Below are positions 35,655-44,395 of a stretch of 64,000 nt of DNA, in pieces. Position 1 is the first letter of the stretch, and each line of letters opens with the position of its first letter. A model generated the notes under the pieces. It was not told the DNA's origin. It did not search any database and saw only the letters and a program-made list of their open reading frames with translations. Where the stretch lies: NCBI RefSeq assembly GCF_022538185.1, contig NZ_JAKYXC010000002.1:186001-250000 (forward strand). Direction: 5' to 3'. The DNA comes from Microbacterium sp. CFH 31415 (GTDB taxonomy: Bacteria; Actinomycetota; Actinomycetes; Actinomycetales; Microbacteriaceae). The position numbers and the translations under genes are program-made.

Positions 35655-37532
35655 ATGGACGACGAGACGGTCCTCGACGCCACCCGCGAGGAGGCGCATC
35701 TCGGCAGCTTCGCCAAGGCGTCTGTTCCACTCGGCGGCAGAGCCGCCGATCACCTCTCGCCCACCTACCCCCAGCGCGCTCCGTGGGGAACCGCGCAGCG
35801 GCTGCGCGCCTGGCAGGCCGAGGCGCTCGATCTCTACTTCGAGCTCGACGGGCCGGACGGGCCGGGCGGCGGACCACGCGACTTCCTCGCCGCGGCCACG
35901 CCGGGCGCCGGCAAGACCACCTTCGCCCTGAGGCTCGCGAGCGAGCTGCTGCGCCGGCGCATCATCGATCGGATCGTGGTCGTCGCACCGACCGAGCATC
36001 TGAAGACGCAGTGGGCCGACGCCGCCGCGCGCGTGTCGATCCGCCTCGACCCCGCCTTCAGCAACCGCCATTTCGCGCCCGCCCGGCACTACCACGGGGT
36101 GGCCGTCACCTACGCCCAGGTGGCGGTCAAGGCATCCGTCCATCAGCGGCTGACGATGGATGCGCGCACCCTGGTGATCCTCGACGAGGTCCACCACGGC
36201 GGCGACGCCCTCAGCTGGGGCGACGCGCTGCGCGAGGCGTACAGTCGCGCCACGCGCCGGCTGCTGCTCTCGGGCACGCCGTTCCGCAGCGACACCGCGC
36301 CGATCCCGTTCGTCGAGTACCACCCCGATGAGAACGGCATCCGCGTCTCCCGCACCGACTACGCCTACGGCTACCGTCGCGCCCTCGAGGACGGCGTCGT
36401 GCGGCCCGTCATGTTCATGGTGTACGCGGGGCAGATGCGCTGGCGCACCAAGACCGGTGACGAGATGGAGGCGCAGCTCGGCCAGGACAACACGAAGGAC
36501 ATCACCTCACAGGCGTGGCGCACGGCGCTCTCACCCGAGGGGGAGTGGATCCAGGCCGTGCTGCGCTCCGCCGACCGGCGCCTGTCCGAGGTCCGCGAGC
36601 AGGTGCCCGATGCCGGCGGACTGGTGATCGCGACCGATCAGACCGCCGCGCGCGCCTACGCCGAGATCCTGCGCGGCATCGCCGGAGAGGACGTCACCGT
36701 CGTCCTCTCCGACGAGGCCGAGGCATCCTCGCGCATCGAGGCGTTCTCGAAGGACGACACCCGCTGGATGGTCGCCGTGCGCATGGTCTCGGAGGGCGTC
36801 GACGTGCCGCGTCTCGCCGTCGGTGTGTACGCCACGTCGGCCTCGACGCCGCTGTTCTTCGCGCAGGCCATCGGGCGCTTCGTGCGCGCACGGCGCCGCG
36901 GCGAGACAGCGAGCGTCTTCCTTCCGAACGTGCCGCAGCTGCTCGCCCTCGCCAACGAGATGGAGCGGCAGCGCGATCACGCGCTCGACCGCGACGGCGA
37001 CGGCGACGAGTGGAACGCCGAAGAAGACCTGATGGACGCCGCAGAGCGCGAGGACAAGGCGTCCGACGCGCTCACCGAGGAGTTCGAGTACCAGGCGCTC
37101 GGCTCGCACGCGCACTTCGACCGCGTGCTGTTCGACGGCAAGGAGTTCGGCCAGCTCGCCGTGCCGGGAACCCCCGAGGAGGAGGAGTTCCTCGGGCTTC
37201 CCGGGCTCCTCGAGCCCGAGCACGTGCACGAGCTCCTGATGCAGCGCCAGGCTCGTCAAGGCAGGCATCGGCGCGTGCGCGAGGCGCGGGAGGCTCAAAG
37301 CCCGCCCGGCGAGTCAGAGACGACGCTGCCGCCGGCACTGCACCGATCCCTCAAGGAGCAGCGGCAGCTGCTGAACAGCCTGGTCGGGCTGTACGCCCGC
37401 CAGTCCGGCGAGCCGCACGGTCTGGTGCACGCCGAGCTGCGGCGCATCTGCGGCGGCCCGGCCGTCTCGCATGCCACGGTCGCCCAGCTGCAGTCGCGCA
37501 TCGACGTGCTGCGCAAGCGCGTGCACTCCTGA
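35655..37532 (+). CDS. DEAD/DEAH-box superfamily 2 helicase
   Basis: SF2 helicase of 625 residues. Motif I ATPGAGKTT is at 81-89, motif II DEVHH at 177-181, motif III SGTPFRSD, and the second RecA domain has SEGVDVPRLAVG and the motif VI-like AIGRFVRARRRGE. The C-terminal 170 residues are charged with long helices. This stand-alone type is common in actinobacteria and has no assigned role. ATG 35655 is chosen over an in-frame GTG at 35631 because GGGGAGG lies five bases before it. Confidence 0.88.
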   Translation: MDDETVLDATREEAHLGSFAKASVPLGGRAADHLSPTYPQRAPWGTAQRLRAWQAEALDLYFELDGPDGPGGGPRDFLAAATPGAGKTTFALRLASELLRRRIIDRIVVVAPTEHLKTQWADAAARVSIRLDPAFSNRHFAPARHYHGVAVTYAQVAVKASVHQRLTMDARTLVILDEVHHGGDALSWGDALREAYSRATRRLLLSGTPFRSDTAPIPFVEYHPDENGIRVSRTDYAYGYRRALEDGVVRPVMFMVYAGQMRWRTKTGDEMEAQLGQDNTKDITSQAWRTALSPEGEWIQAVLRSADRRLSEVREQVPDAGGLVIATDQTAARAYAEILRGIAGEDVTVVLSDEAEASSRIEAFSKDDTRWMVAVRMVSEGVDVPRLAVGVYATSASTPLFFAQAIGRFVRARRRGETASVFLPNVPQLLALANEMERQRDHALDRDGDGDEWNAEEDLMDAAEREDKASDALTEEFEYQALGSHAHFDRVLFDGKEFGQLAVPGTPEEEEFLGLPGLLEPEHVHELLMQRQARQGRHRRVREAREAQSPPGESETTLPPALHRSLKEQRQLLNSLVGLYARQSGEPHGLVHAELRRICGGPAVSHATVAQLQSRIDVLRKRVHS

Positions 37533-37549
37533 GCGCCGCACCCGCCGCC

Positions 37550-37555
37550 TAGACT
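37550..37555 (+). promoter_or_regulatory. Leaderless -10 of the SRPBCC gene
   Basis: TAGACT six bases before the ATG 37562. Confidence 0.5.
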
Positions 37556-37561
37556 CCCGGC

Positions 37562-38062
37562 ATGCCCGCGGAGTACTCGTTCGTCTCGCGGTGGAGTGTG
37601 CCCGCCGACGCCGACCGCGTGTGGCGCGAGACGGTCCGGTTGCTGACGACGCCTTCTGGCGATGGAGCGCCTGACCTGACCGGCCCCGGCACGACCTGGT
37701 GGCCAGGGGTCCGCTTCGAGGGCGCGCCCGCGTCTCTGGAACCCGGCGTGATCCTCTTTCTCACGGTGCGGAGCCCCCTCGGCTACCGGCTCCGCGTCCG
37801 GCTGACCGTGGACGACATCGAGCCCGGGCGCACGCTCGCGACCTCGAGCGCAGGCGATCTGCGCGGCAGGGGACGCCTGTCGGTGGAGCCGGACGGGGAC
37901 GCGGCGTCCGTCGTGGTATTCCTGTGGGACGTCGTGACCGAACGTCGCTGGATGAACACGTGGGCGTGGGCGCTGCGCCCGGCGTTCGAGGGCGCACACG
38001 CGCACGTGATGAGGGCGGGGGAGCGGGGCCTTCGCGAGGAGCTCGCCGGGCGCAGCGGGTGA
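37562..38062 (+). CDS. SRPBCC/START-fold small-molecule-binding protein
   Basis: Protein of 166 residues with the polyketide cyclase/START-like fold. EYSFVSRWSVPADADRVWRETV is the first strand-helix pair, GYRLRVRLTVDDIEPGRTLATSSAGDLRGRG follows, and a C-terminal helix contains AHVMRAGERGLREEL. Such proteins bind hydrophobic ligands; the ligand is unknown. Confidence 0.85.
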   Translation: MPAEYSFVSRWSVPADADRVWRETVRLLTTPSGDGAPDLTGPGTTWWPGVRFEGAPASLEPGVILFLTVRSPLGYRLRVRLTVDDIEPGRTLATSSAGDLRGRGRLSVEPDGDAASVVVFLWDVVTERRWMNTWAWALRPAFEGAHAHVMRAGERGLREELAGRSG

Positions 38063-38170
38063 GGTGGTTCGGAGCCCCGAAATGCTGTCAATCCGCGGCC
38101 TCGAGGGATGCGGCGTCCGACCGGTGACTACCGTGGATGGGTCCCCTTGACCCCGGCCCGGAGGCCTTCT

Positions 38171-39259
38171 GTGAGTGTGCCCGCTTCCCCCACGTCCCGC
38201 GATCGACGGCGCTGGGAGCGTTACCTGGTGAACGAGCGCGCCGAAGCCCACGTGTACCGCGAACTGGCGGCTCGCCGCAGGGGCGAGGAGCGCGAGATCC
38301 TGACGGCTCTCGCCGACGCCGAGGGCCGGCACGAGGCGCACTGGCTGCGGCTGCTGGGCGGCGAGCCGGCTCGGCTGCCCCGACCTGACGTGCGCACCGT
38401 CCTGCTCGGCTGGATGGCGAAGCGGTTCGGCTCGATCTTCGTCCTCGCGCTCGCGCAGAACGCCGAAGCCCGCTCGCCGTACGATGATGAGCCGTTCGCG
38501 ACGCCGGCGATGGGCGCCGACGAGAAGATCCACCACGAAGTCGTCCGGGGTCTGGCCGCACGGGGTCGCCGCCGCCTGTCCGGCACGTTCCGCGCCGCCG
38601 TTTTCGGGGCGAACGACGGGCTCGTGTCGAACCTCGCGCTCGTGATGGGCATCGGCGCCACGGGCGTCTCACCGCAGTTCGTGCTCTTCAGCGGGGTCGC
38701 CGGGCTGCTGGCCGGCGCGCTGTCGATGGGCGCGGGCGAGTTCGTGTCGGTCCGCTCCCAGCGCGAGCTGCTGCAGTCCACCCAGCCGAGCACCTTCGCC
38801 GACGGGGCGATCCCGCACCTCGACATCGATGCCAATGAGCTCGCGCTCGTCTACCGCACCCGCGGGATGGCCGAGTCCGAGGCGACCGCCCGCGCGCGAC
38901 AGGCGGTCGAGGCCGCGCGCGCCCTTGGCCAGGGACGCACCCACTCCTCGTCGATCGAGGTCATCGACCACGGCGAGGTCGTCGGAAGCGCCTGGAGCGC
39001 GGCGCTGTCGAGCTTCCTGTTCTTCGCCTCGGGCGCGATCATCCCGGTGCTGCCCTGGATCTTCGGGCTGTCGGGGCTTGCCGCGATCGTCCTCGCGCTC
39101 GCTCTCGTGGGCATCGCGCTGATGTGCACGGGCGCGGCGGTGGGGCTGCTCTCCGGGGCGCCGCCGCTGCGCCGCGCGCTGCGCCAGCTCGCGATCGGCT
39201 TCGGCGCCGCGGCGGTCACCTACGCCCTCGGGCTGCTCTTCGGCGTCACACTGGGATGA
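38171..39259 (+). CDS. Ferritin-like domain fused to VIT1/CCC1-family metal transporter
   Basis: Fusion of 362 residues. Residues 12-75 form a ferritin/rubrerythrin-like module (ERYLVNERAEAHVYRELA, then EGRHEAHW with Glu51 and His54 as metal ligands). Residues 140-362 form a VIT1/CCC1 transporter with five helices, FGANDGLVSNLALVMGI and the GAGEFVSVRSQRELL metal-binding loop. Likely exports or sequesters Fe(II)/Mn(II). GTG 38171 follows GGAGG by six bases. Confidence 0.9.
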   Translation: MSVPASPTSRDRRRWERYLVNERAEAHVYRELAARRRGEEREILTALADAEGRHEAHWLRLLGGEPARLPRPDVRTVLLGWMAKRFGSIFVLALAQNAEARSPYDDEPFATPAMGADEKIHHEVVRGLAARGRRRLSGTFRAAVFGANDGLVSNLALVMGIGATGVSPQFVLFSGVAGLLAGALSMGAGEFVSVRSQRELLQSTQPSTFADGAIPHLDIDANELALVYRTRGMAESEATARARQAVEAARALGQGRTHSSSIEVIDHGEVVGSAWSAALSSFLFFASGAIIPVLPWIFGLSGLAAIVLALALVGIALMCTGAAVGLLSGAPPLRRALRQLAIGFGAAAVTYALGLLFGVTLG

Positions 39260-39341
39260 CGCGCGCAGGGTCCCTGCCGATTCGTTGAAGGCCAGGCGAC
39301 GTGGTAATGTCATTCCTCGGTTGCGAAACCGAAAACCACCT

Positions 39342-39426
39342 GCGCGGGTGGCGGAATAGGTAGACGCGCTAGCTTGAGGTGCTAGTGCCCGTATAGGGCG
39401 TGGGGGTTCAAGTCCCCCCTCGCGCA
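39342..39426 (+). tRNA. tRNA-Leu (anticodon GAG)
   Basis: Class II tRNA. The acceptor 5' strand GCGCGGG (39342-39348) pairs with CTCGCGC (39419-39425). The anticodon stem CTAGC/GCTAG encloses TTGAGGT with anticodon GAG. A long variable arm (TGCCCGTATAGGGCG) and the T arm GGGGG-TTCAAGT-CCCCC follow. No CCA is encoded. A very strong terminator lies seven bases downstream. It decodes CUC/CUU. Confidence 0.97.
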
Positions 39427-39432
39427 CAGTAG

Positions 39433-39462
39433 GAAGAAGGCCCCCGAAAGGGGGCCTTCTTC
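39433..39462 (+). terminator. Intrinsic terminator of the tRNA-Leu gene
   Basis: 13-bp perfect stem GAAGAAGGCCCCC / GGGGGCCTTCTTC with a GAAA tetraloop. Confidence 0.93.
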
Positions 39463-39472
39463 GTCGAGAGGA

Positions 39473-39478
39473 TAGGTT
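39473..39478 (+). promoter_or_regulatory. Leaderless -10 of the M20 peptidase gene
   Basis: TAGGTT seven bases before the ATG 39486. Confidence 0.5.
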
Positions 39479-39485
39479 GGTCGGC

Positions 39486-40784
39486 ATGTCTTCTTCCGAC
39501 GTGGAGCTGCCCGAAGTCGCCTCCGTCGCCCAGGATCTCATCCGCTTCGACACGACGAACCACGGCGGCGGACGCGCCGCCGGTGAGCGCGAAGCCGCCG
39601 AGTACGTCGGCGCCTATCTGGAGCGACTCGGGCTCACTCCCGAGTACTACGAGCCCATCCCGCGCCGCACGAACGTGATGGCCCGCGTTCCGGGCCGTGA
39701 CCCCTCCAAGCCGGCGCTGGTCCTGCATGGCCACCTCGACGTCGTGCCGGCCATCGCAGAGGACTGGAGCGTCGACCCGTTCGAGGGCGTCGTGCGCGAC
39801 GGGATGCTGTGGGGCCGCGGTGCCGTCGACATGAAGGACATGGACGCCATGATCCTTACATCGGTGGGCGACATCCTGCGTGGCGGCGAGCAGCCCGAGC
39901 GCGACCTCGTGCTGACGTTCTTCGCCGACGAGGAGAACGGCGGCGTCGAGGGCTCCGCGCTGGTGATCCAGAACAAGCCCGAGTGGTTCGACGGGGCGAC
40001 CGAGGCGATCAGCGAGGTCGGCGGGTACTCGATCGCGGTCGGCGACCGCCGCGCGTACCTCCTGCAGGTGGGGGAGAAGGCACTCATCTGGATCCGCCTC
40101 GTGGCGCGCGGGCGTGCCGCCCACGGCTCGAGCTTCCACGGCGACAACGCCGTCACGAGGCTGGCAGCGGCCGTCGCCGCGCTGGGCCGCACCGAGTGGC
40201 CCGTCACGCTCACCGACACGACACGCGAGATGGCCGAGCGCCTCGGCGTCCTCACGGGTGGCTCGGGCGACGCCGACGAGATCGCCGCAGCGACGGGCGC
40301 GGCATCCGGCTTCCTCCGCTCCACCCTGCGGACCACCACCAATCCGACCGGGCTGACCGCCGGCTACAAGCACAACGTCATCCCGGATCGCGCCGAGGCG
40401 CTGATCGACGTCCGCGTGCTCCCCGGCACCGAGGACGCCGCGCTGGCCGACATCCGCCGGATCGTCGGCGACGACGTCGCAGTCGAGGTCGTGCACCAGG
40501 ACATCGGACTCGAGGTGCCCTTCGCAGGCGACCTCGTCGACGCGATGGTGTCGGCGCTCGACCGCCACGACCCCGGCGTGCCCGTCATCCCCTACCTGAT
40601 GGGCGGAGGCACCGACAACAAGGCGCTCGCGTATCTGGGCATCACGGGGTACGGCTTCGCCCCGCTGCGGCTTCCCGCCGACCTCGACTTCACAGGGATG
40701 TTCCACGGCGTCGACGAGCGCGTGCCCATCGACGCCCTCGAGTTCGGCCAGCGAGTGCTGACCGATCTCCTCCGCACGTACTGA
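39486..40784 (+). CDS. M20/M25/M40 family metallopeptidase (dipeptidase / deacylase)
   Basis: Di-zinc hydrolase of 432 residues. HGHLDVVP (His83, Asp85) and GRGAVDMK (Asp115) are metal sites, [12 protein letters not shown] carries the catalytic and bridging Glu, and GGTDNK is near the C-terminal His ligand. The small lid/dimerisation domain lies between. Family members cleave dipeptides or N-acyl amino acids. ATG 39486 lies seven bases after TAGGTT with no ribosome-binding site; the upstream TTG frame is rejected. Confidence 0.9.
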   Translation: MSSSDVELPEVASVAQDLIRFDTTNHGGGRAAGEREAAEYVGAYLERLGLTPEYYEPIPRRTNVMARVPGRDPSKPALVLHGHLDVVPAIAEDWSVDPFEGVVRDGMLWGRGAVDMKDMDAMILTSVGDILRGGEQPERDLVLTFFADEENGGVEGSALVIQNKPEWFDGATEAISEVGGYSIAVGDRRAYLLQVGEKALIWIRLVARGRAAHGSSFHGDNAVTRLAAAVAALGRTEWPVTLTDTTREMAERLGVLTGGSGDADEIAAATGAASGFLRSTLRTTTNPTGLTAGYKHNVIPDRAEALIDVRVLPGTEDAALADIRRIVGDDVAVEVVHQDIGLEVPFAGDLVDAMVSALDRHDPGVPVIPYLMGGGTDNKALAYLGITGYGFAPLRLPADLDFTGMFHGVDERVPIDALEFGQRVLTDLLRTY

Positions 40785-40830
40785 CAGACAGCGGATGCCG
40801 CGGCCCGGCATCCCGCATCGAAAGGCGCCC

Positions 40831-41652
40831 ATGCTCCTCGAGGCGATCATCCTCGGTCTCGTGCAGGGACTCACCGAGTTCCTGCCCGTGTCCTCCAGCG
40901 CGCACCTGCGCATCCTGGGGGAGTTCCTTCCGTCGGCGCAGGATCCGGGTGCCGCGTTCACCGCGATCACGCAGATCGGCACCGAGGCCGCCGTCGTGCT
41001 GTTCTTCTGGCGCGACATCGTGCGGATCATCAGCCACTGGTGCCAGGCGCTGGTCGGACGTATCCCGCGCAACGACCCCGACGCGAAGATGGGCTGGCTG
41101 ATCATCGTCGGCAGCATCCCCATCGTGGTGCTCGGGCTGCTGTTCCAGGACCAGATCGAGACGACGTTCCGGTCCCTGTGGCTGGTCGCCGGCATGCTCA
41201 TCTTCTTCGGCGTGCTCCTCGGCATCGCCGACCATGTGGGCGCGAAGAAGCGCAAGCTCCAGGACATCACCGTCGGTCACGGCGTGATCTACGGGTTCGC
41301 GCAGTCGCTCGCGCTGATCCCGGGCGTCTCGCGGTCGGGCGGCACGATCACGGCCGGACTCTTCATGGGCTACGAGCGCTCGGCGGCGGCCCGTTACGCG
41401 TTCCTCCTGGCGATCCCCGCGGTCTTCGGCAGCGGGTTCTACCAGCTGGCCAAGAGCTGGAACGAGCCGGGCGTCTTCACCCTCGGCGAGACGGCCGTCG
41501 CCACGGTGGTCGCCTTCCTCGTCGCGCTCGGCGTGATCGCGTTCTTCATGAACTGGATCTCCAAGCACAGCTTCCTGCCGTTCGTCGTCTACCGCGTGGC
41601 CCTCGGTTCGACGCTGCTGGTGCTGCTCAGCGTGGGTGCGATCTCGGCGTAG
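40831..41652 (+). CDS. uppP: Undecaprenyl-diphosphatase UppP (BacA)
   Basis: Membrane phosphatase of 273 residues that recycles undecaprenyl pyrophosphate for cell-wall synthesis and gives bacitracin tolerance. The two signature regions are [18 protein letters not shown] with the Glu-rich motif near residue 17, and [21 protein letters not shown] with the catalytic Ser/Arg. About eight helices. ATG 40831 follows AAAGG. Confidence 0.95.
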   Translation: MLLEAIILGLVQGLTEFLPVSSSAHLRILGEFLPSAQDPGAAFTAITQIGTEAAVVLFFWRDIVRIISHWCQALVGRIPRNDPDAKMGWLIIVGSIPIVVLGLLFQDQIETTFRSLWLVAGMLIFFGVLLGIADHVGAKKRKLQDITVGHGVIYGFAQSLALIPGVSRSGGTITAGLFMGYERSAAARYAFLLAIPAVFGSGFYQLAKSWNEPGVFTLGETAVATVVAFLVALGVIAFFMNWISKHSFLPFVVYRVALGSTLLVLLSVGAISA

Positions 41653-41656
41653 CGGG

Positions 41657-42523
41657 TCAGCGACGCGGGTCGTCGCGGCCGGGCTTGGTCGGGCCGTCTC
41701 CGCCGCGACGCAGGTAGCGCTCGAACTCCTGAGCGATCGCGTCCCCGGACGCCTCGGGGGAGTCCCACGTGTCGCGCGTCCGCTCGAGCTGGCGGATGTA
41801 CTCGGTCATCTCCTCGTCGTCGGCCGCAGCCGCGTCGATGGACGCCTCCCACGCCGCCGCCTCGGTCGCGAGGTCGCCTCGGGGCACGGTGGCGCCGGTG
41901 AGGTCCTCGAGCCGGTCGAGCAGCGCGAGCGTCGCCTTGGGCGAGGGCGTGTGACCCGCGACGTAATGCGGCACGCTGGCCCACAGGCTCGCCGCCGGGA
42001 TGCCGGCGGCATCGGCCGCGTGGCCGAGCACGCTCAGGATGCCGACCGGACCCTCGTACGTGCTCCGCTCGAGCTCGAGCGACGTGCGCAGCGCGTCGTT
42101 GTCGCTGCCGGCGAAGACCGAGATGGGGCGGGTGTGCGGCACGTCCGACATCATCGACCCCATCGAAAGGAAGCCCGTGATGTCCTCGCGGAGTGCGATG
42201 TCGATGAACTCGGACGCGAACGCCTGCCAGGCGCGTGCCGGCTCCACTCCGGTCAGGAGCCAGAGCTGAGTGCCGCCGCGCGTCGTGCGGGTGGGACGGA
42301 GGAGGGATGCTTCGGGCCACCGCAGCACGCGCTTGCCGTCCGCGTCGGCGGCGATCTGCGGACGGGTGTACTGGTAGTCGAAGTACAGCTCGGGGTCGAC
42401 CGAGAACACGGTCTCGTACGTCCCGCCCTCGCGCAGCTGCGTGACGGCGGACGACGCGGCCTCTCCGGCATCGTTCCACCCGTCGAACGCGGCGACGAGC
42501 ACCCGGCGTCCCAGTCCGTCCAC
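41657..42523 (-). CDS. PAC2 family protein
   Basis: Homologue of 288 residues of the archaeal/eukaryotic proteasome assembly chaperone PAC2. It begins VDGLGRRVLVAAFDGWNDAGEAAS, then has the YFDYQYTRPQI and LLTGVEPARAWQAFA segments. In actinobacteria PAC2 proteins lie near the Pup-proteasome genes (Rv2125 in M. tuberculosis). GTG 42523 has the strong ribosome-binding site AGGAGGT five bases away. Note that no proteasome genes are found in this window. Confidence 0.9.
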   Translation of the reverse strand: MDGLGRRVLVAAFDGWNDAGEAASSAVTQLREGGTYETVFSVDPELYFDYQYTRPQIAADADGKRVLRWPEASLLRPTRTTRGGTQLWLLTGVEPARAWQAFASEFIDIALREDITGFLSMGSMMSDVPHTRPISVFAGSDNDALRTSLELERSTYEGPVGILSVLGHAADAAGIPAASLWASVPHYVAGHTPSPKATLALLDRLEDLTGATVPRGDLATEAAAWEASIDAAAADDEEMTEYIRQLERTRDTWDSPEASGDAIAQEFERYLRRGGDGPTKPGRDDPRR

Positions 42524-42659
42524 GAGACCTCCTCCACCCGCGATGCGGGTCCTTCCAGGATAGGCCCGGCACACTGCCTGTGGTCGGTGGCACGCGCGCC
42601 GGGGGTACCCCCGCCCAGCCCCTGAGCCACGTTCGGCGGGGCGGCCGCGGGCCGCTGGG

Positions 42660-42665
42660 TAGCAT
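42660..42665 (+). promoter_or_regulatory. Leaderless -10 of the HAD hydrolase gene
   Basis: TAGCAT six bases before the GTG 42672. Confidence 0.45.
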
Positions 42666-42671
42666 GGAGCG

Positions 42672-43355
42672 GTGAGCGCACCGTCCTTGTCCGCCGTCCT
42701 GTGGGACATGGACGGAACCCTCGTCGACACCGAGCCCTACTGGATGGCGGCCGAGACGCCGCTCGTCGAGCGCTTCGGCGGAACCTGGTCGCACGAGCAG
42801 GCACTGGCACTCGTCGGCCTGGGACTCGAGGACTCGGCCCGGATCTTCCAGAGCGCCGGCGTGCGCATGAGCGTCGACGCCATCATCGATCACCTCACCG
42901 ACGACGTGATGCGCCAGCTCGGCGAGACGGGCGTGCCCTTCCGCCCCGGCGCGAGGGAGCTGCTCGCGAGCTTGCGCGCCGCGGGCATCAAGACGGCGCT
43001 CGTGACGATGTCGATGCGGCGCATGGCGCGCACCGTCGTCGACCTGATCGACTTCGAGGCGTTCGACGTGGTGATCGCGGGTGACGACTCGACCCGGCCG
43101 AAGCCGTTCCCCGACCCGTATCTGCAGGCGTGCGAGGCGCTCGGCGTCACGCCCGACGAGGTGGTCGCGATCGAAGACTCGCCGAACGGTCTGCGATCTG
43201 CCGTCGCGTCCGGCGCCGCCACCATCGGCGTGCCGCTCATGGTCTCGATCGCGGGGGCGGGCGCGCACGCCGTGTGGCCGACCCTCGAAGGGCGCACCGC
43301 CCAGGACGTCGCATCCTTCCATGCCGAACACCGCGCCAAGGAGGCCGCCAAGTGA
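42672..43355 (+). CDS. HAD hydrolase, beta-phosphoglucomutase/phosphoglycolate-phosphatase-like
   Basis: HAD superfamily subfamily IA hydrolase of 227 residues: WDMDGTLVDTEPYW gives the nucleophile pair D12/D14 and the cap helix, RRMARTV-like motif II region, and IEDSPNGLRSA motif III/IV. The cap domain type suggests a sugar phosphatase or mutase. It is coupled to trmI by a GTGA overlap. Confidence 0.9.
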   Translation: MSAPSLSAVLWDMDGTLVDTEPYWMAAETPLVERFGGTWSHEQALALVGLGLEDSARIFQSAGVRMSVDAIIDHLTDDVMRQLGETGVPFRPGARELLASLRAAGIKTALVTMSMRRMARTVVDLIDFEAFDVVIAGDDSTRPKPFPDPYLQACEALGVTPDEVVAIEDSPNGLRSAVASGAATIGVPLMVSIAGAGAHAVWPTLEGRTAQDVASFHAEHRAKEAAK

Positions 43356-44356
43356 CCGAACGACCCCGTGGCCCCTTCCGCTTCGGCGACCGCGTGCAGC
43401 TCACCGGGCCCAAGGGTCGACTGCATACGATCACGCTGCGCGAGAAGGGCGAGCTGCACACGCACCACGGCGTGCTCAAGCACGAGCAGCTCGTCGGCCA
43501 GCCCGACGGGTCCGTCGTCGCCAACAGCAGCGGGCACGAGTACCTCGCACTCCGGCCGCTCCTGCGCGACTTCGTGATGTCGATGCCGCGCGGCGCGGCG
43601 ATCGTCTACCCGAAAGACGCCGCGCAGATCATCGCCGAGGCCGACGTGTTCCCCGGCGCGGTGGTCGTCGAGGCCGGGGTCGGCTCGGGCGCGCTCTCGC
43701 TCTGGCTCCTGCGCGCCATGGGCTCCGAGGGCCGGCTCATCTCGTTCGAGCGCCGACCCGAATTCGCCGAGGTCGCTCAGGCCAACGTCGAGACCTACCT
43801 CGGCGAGACCCCTGAGAACTGGAGCGTCGTCGTGGGCGATCTGGTCGAGGCGCTTCCGGATGCCGTCGCCCCGGCATCCGTCGATCGGGTCGTGCTCGAC
43901 ATGCTCGCCCCGTGGGAGTGCATCGACGTGGTCGCCGACGCCCTCACGCCGGGCGGCGTCGTGCTCTGCTACATCGCCACGGCGACCCAGCTGAGCCGCG
44001 TGGCCGAGTATCTCCGCAACACCGGGCTGTTCACCGAGCCCGAGGCCAGCGAGACCATGGTGCGCGGGTGGCACGTCGAGGGACTCGCGGTGCGGCCCGA
44101 CCACCGCATGGTGGCGCACACCGGATTCCTGCTCTGGGCGCGCCGTCTCGCTCCGGGCGCGATTCCGCCCGAGGTCAAGCGCCGCGCCTCGAAGACCAGC
44201 TACGGCGACGAGGACGTCGAGCTGTGGACGCCGGGCGCGGTAGGCGACCGCCAGATCACCGACAAGAACCTCCGCAAGCGGGTCCGGGAAGCGCAGCGTG
44301 CGGCGGAGGGCGCGCGCCACGCGGCCGAGCAGAGCGACGCTCCCGACGCGGTGTAG
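43352..44356 (+). CDS. trmI: tRNA (adenine-N1)-methyltransferase TrmI
   Basis: SAM-dependent m1A58 tRNA methyltransferase of 334 residues. An N-terminal beta domain (RPRGPFRFGDRVQLTGPKGR) precedes the Rossmann domain with VVVEAGVGSGALSLWLL (SAM motif I), FERRPEFA and DMLAPWE. Orthologue of Rv2118c. GTG 43352 overlaps the HAD stop and has a perfect AAGGAGG seven bases upstream. The C-terminal tail beyond about residue 290 is extended and charged. Confidence 0.92.
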   Translation: MTERPRGPFRFGDRVQLTGPKGRLHTITLREKGELHTHHGVLKHEQLVGQPDGSVVANSSGHEYLALRPLLRDFVMSMPRGAAIVYPKDAAQIIAEADVFPGAVVVEAGVGSGALSLWLLRAMGSEGRLISFERRPEFAEVAQANVETYLGETPENWSVVVGDLVEALPDAVAPASVDRVVLDMLAPWECIDVVADALTPGGVVLCYIATATQLSRVAEYLRNTGLFTEPEASETMVRGWHVEGLAVRPDHRMVAHTGFLLWARRLAPGAIPPEVKRRASKTSYGDEDVELWTPGAVGDRQITDKNLRKRVREAQRAAEGARHAAEQSDAPDAV

Positions 44357-44383
44357 GCGCACAGCGCACATCCGGATGCCGCC

Positions 44384-44389
44384 TAGACT
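44384..44389 (+). promoter_or_regulatory. Leaderless -10 of the FKBP lipoprotein gene
   Basis: TAGACT six bases before GTG 44396. Confidence 0.5.
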
Positions 44390-44395
44390 GTTGCG

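Noticed and set aside
35655..37532. Defence-system helicase
   Set aside because: No nuclease, methyltransferase, DUF-type defence partner or mobile context; neighbours are ordinary chromosomal genes.
39301..39341. Short inverted repeat CGGTT-GCGA-AACCG before tRNA-Leu
   Set aside because: Only five base pairs, no T-run and no obvious role; probably chance or a minor processing feature.
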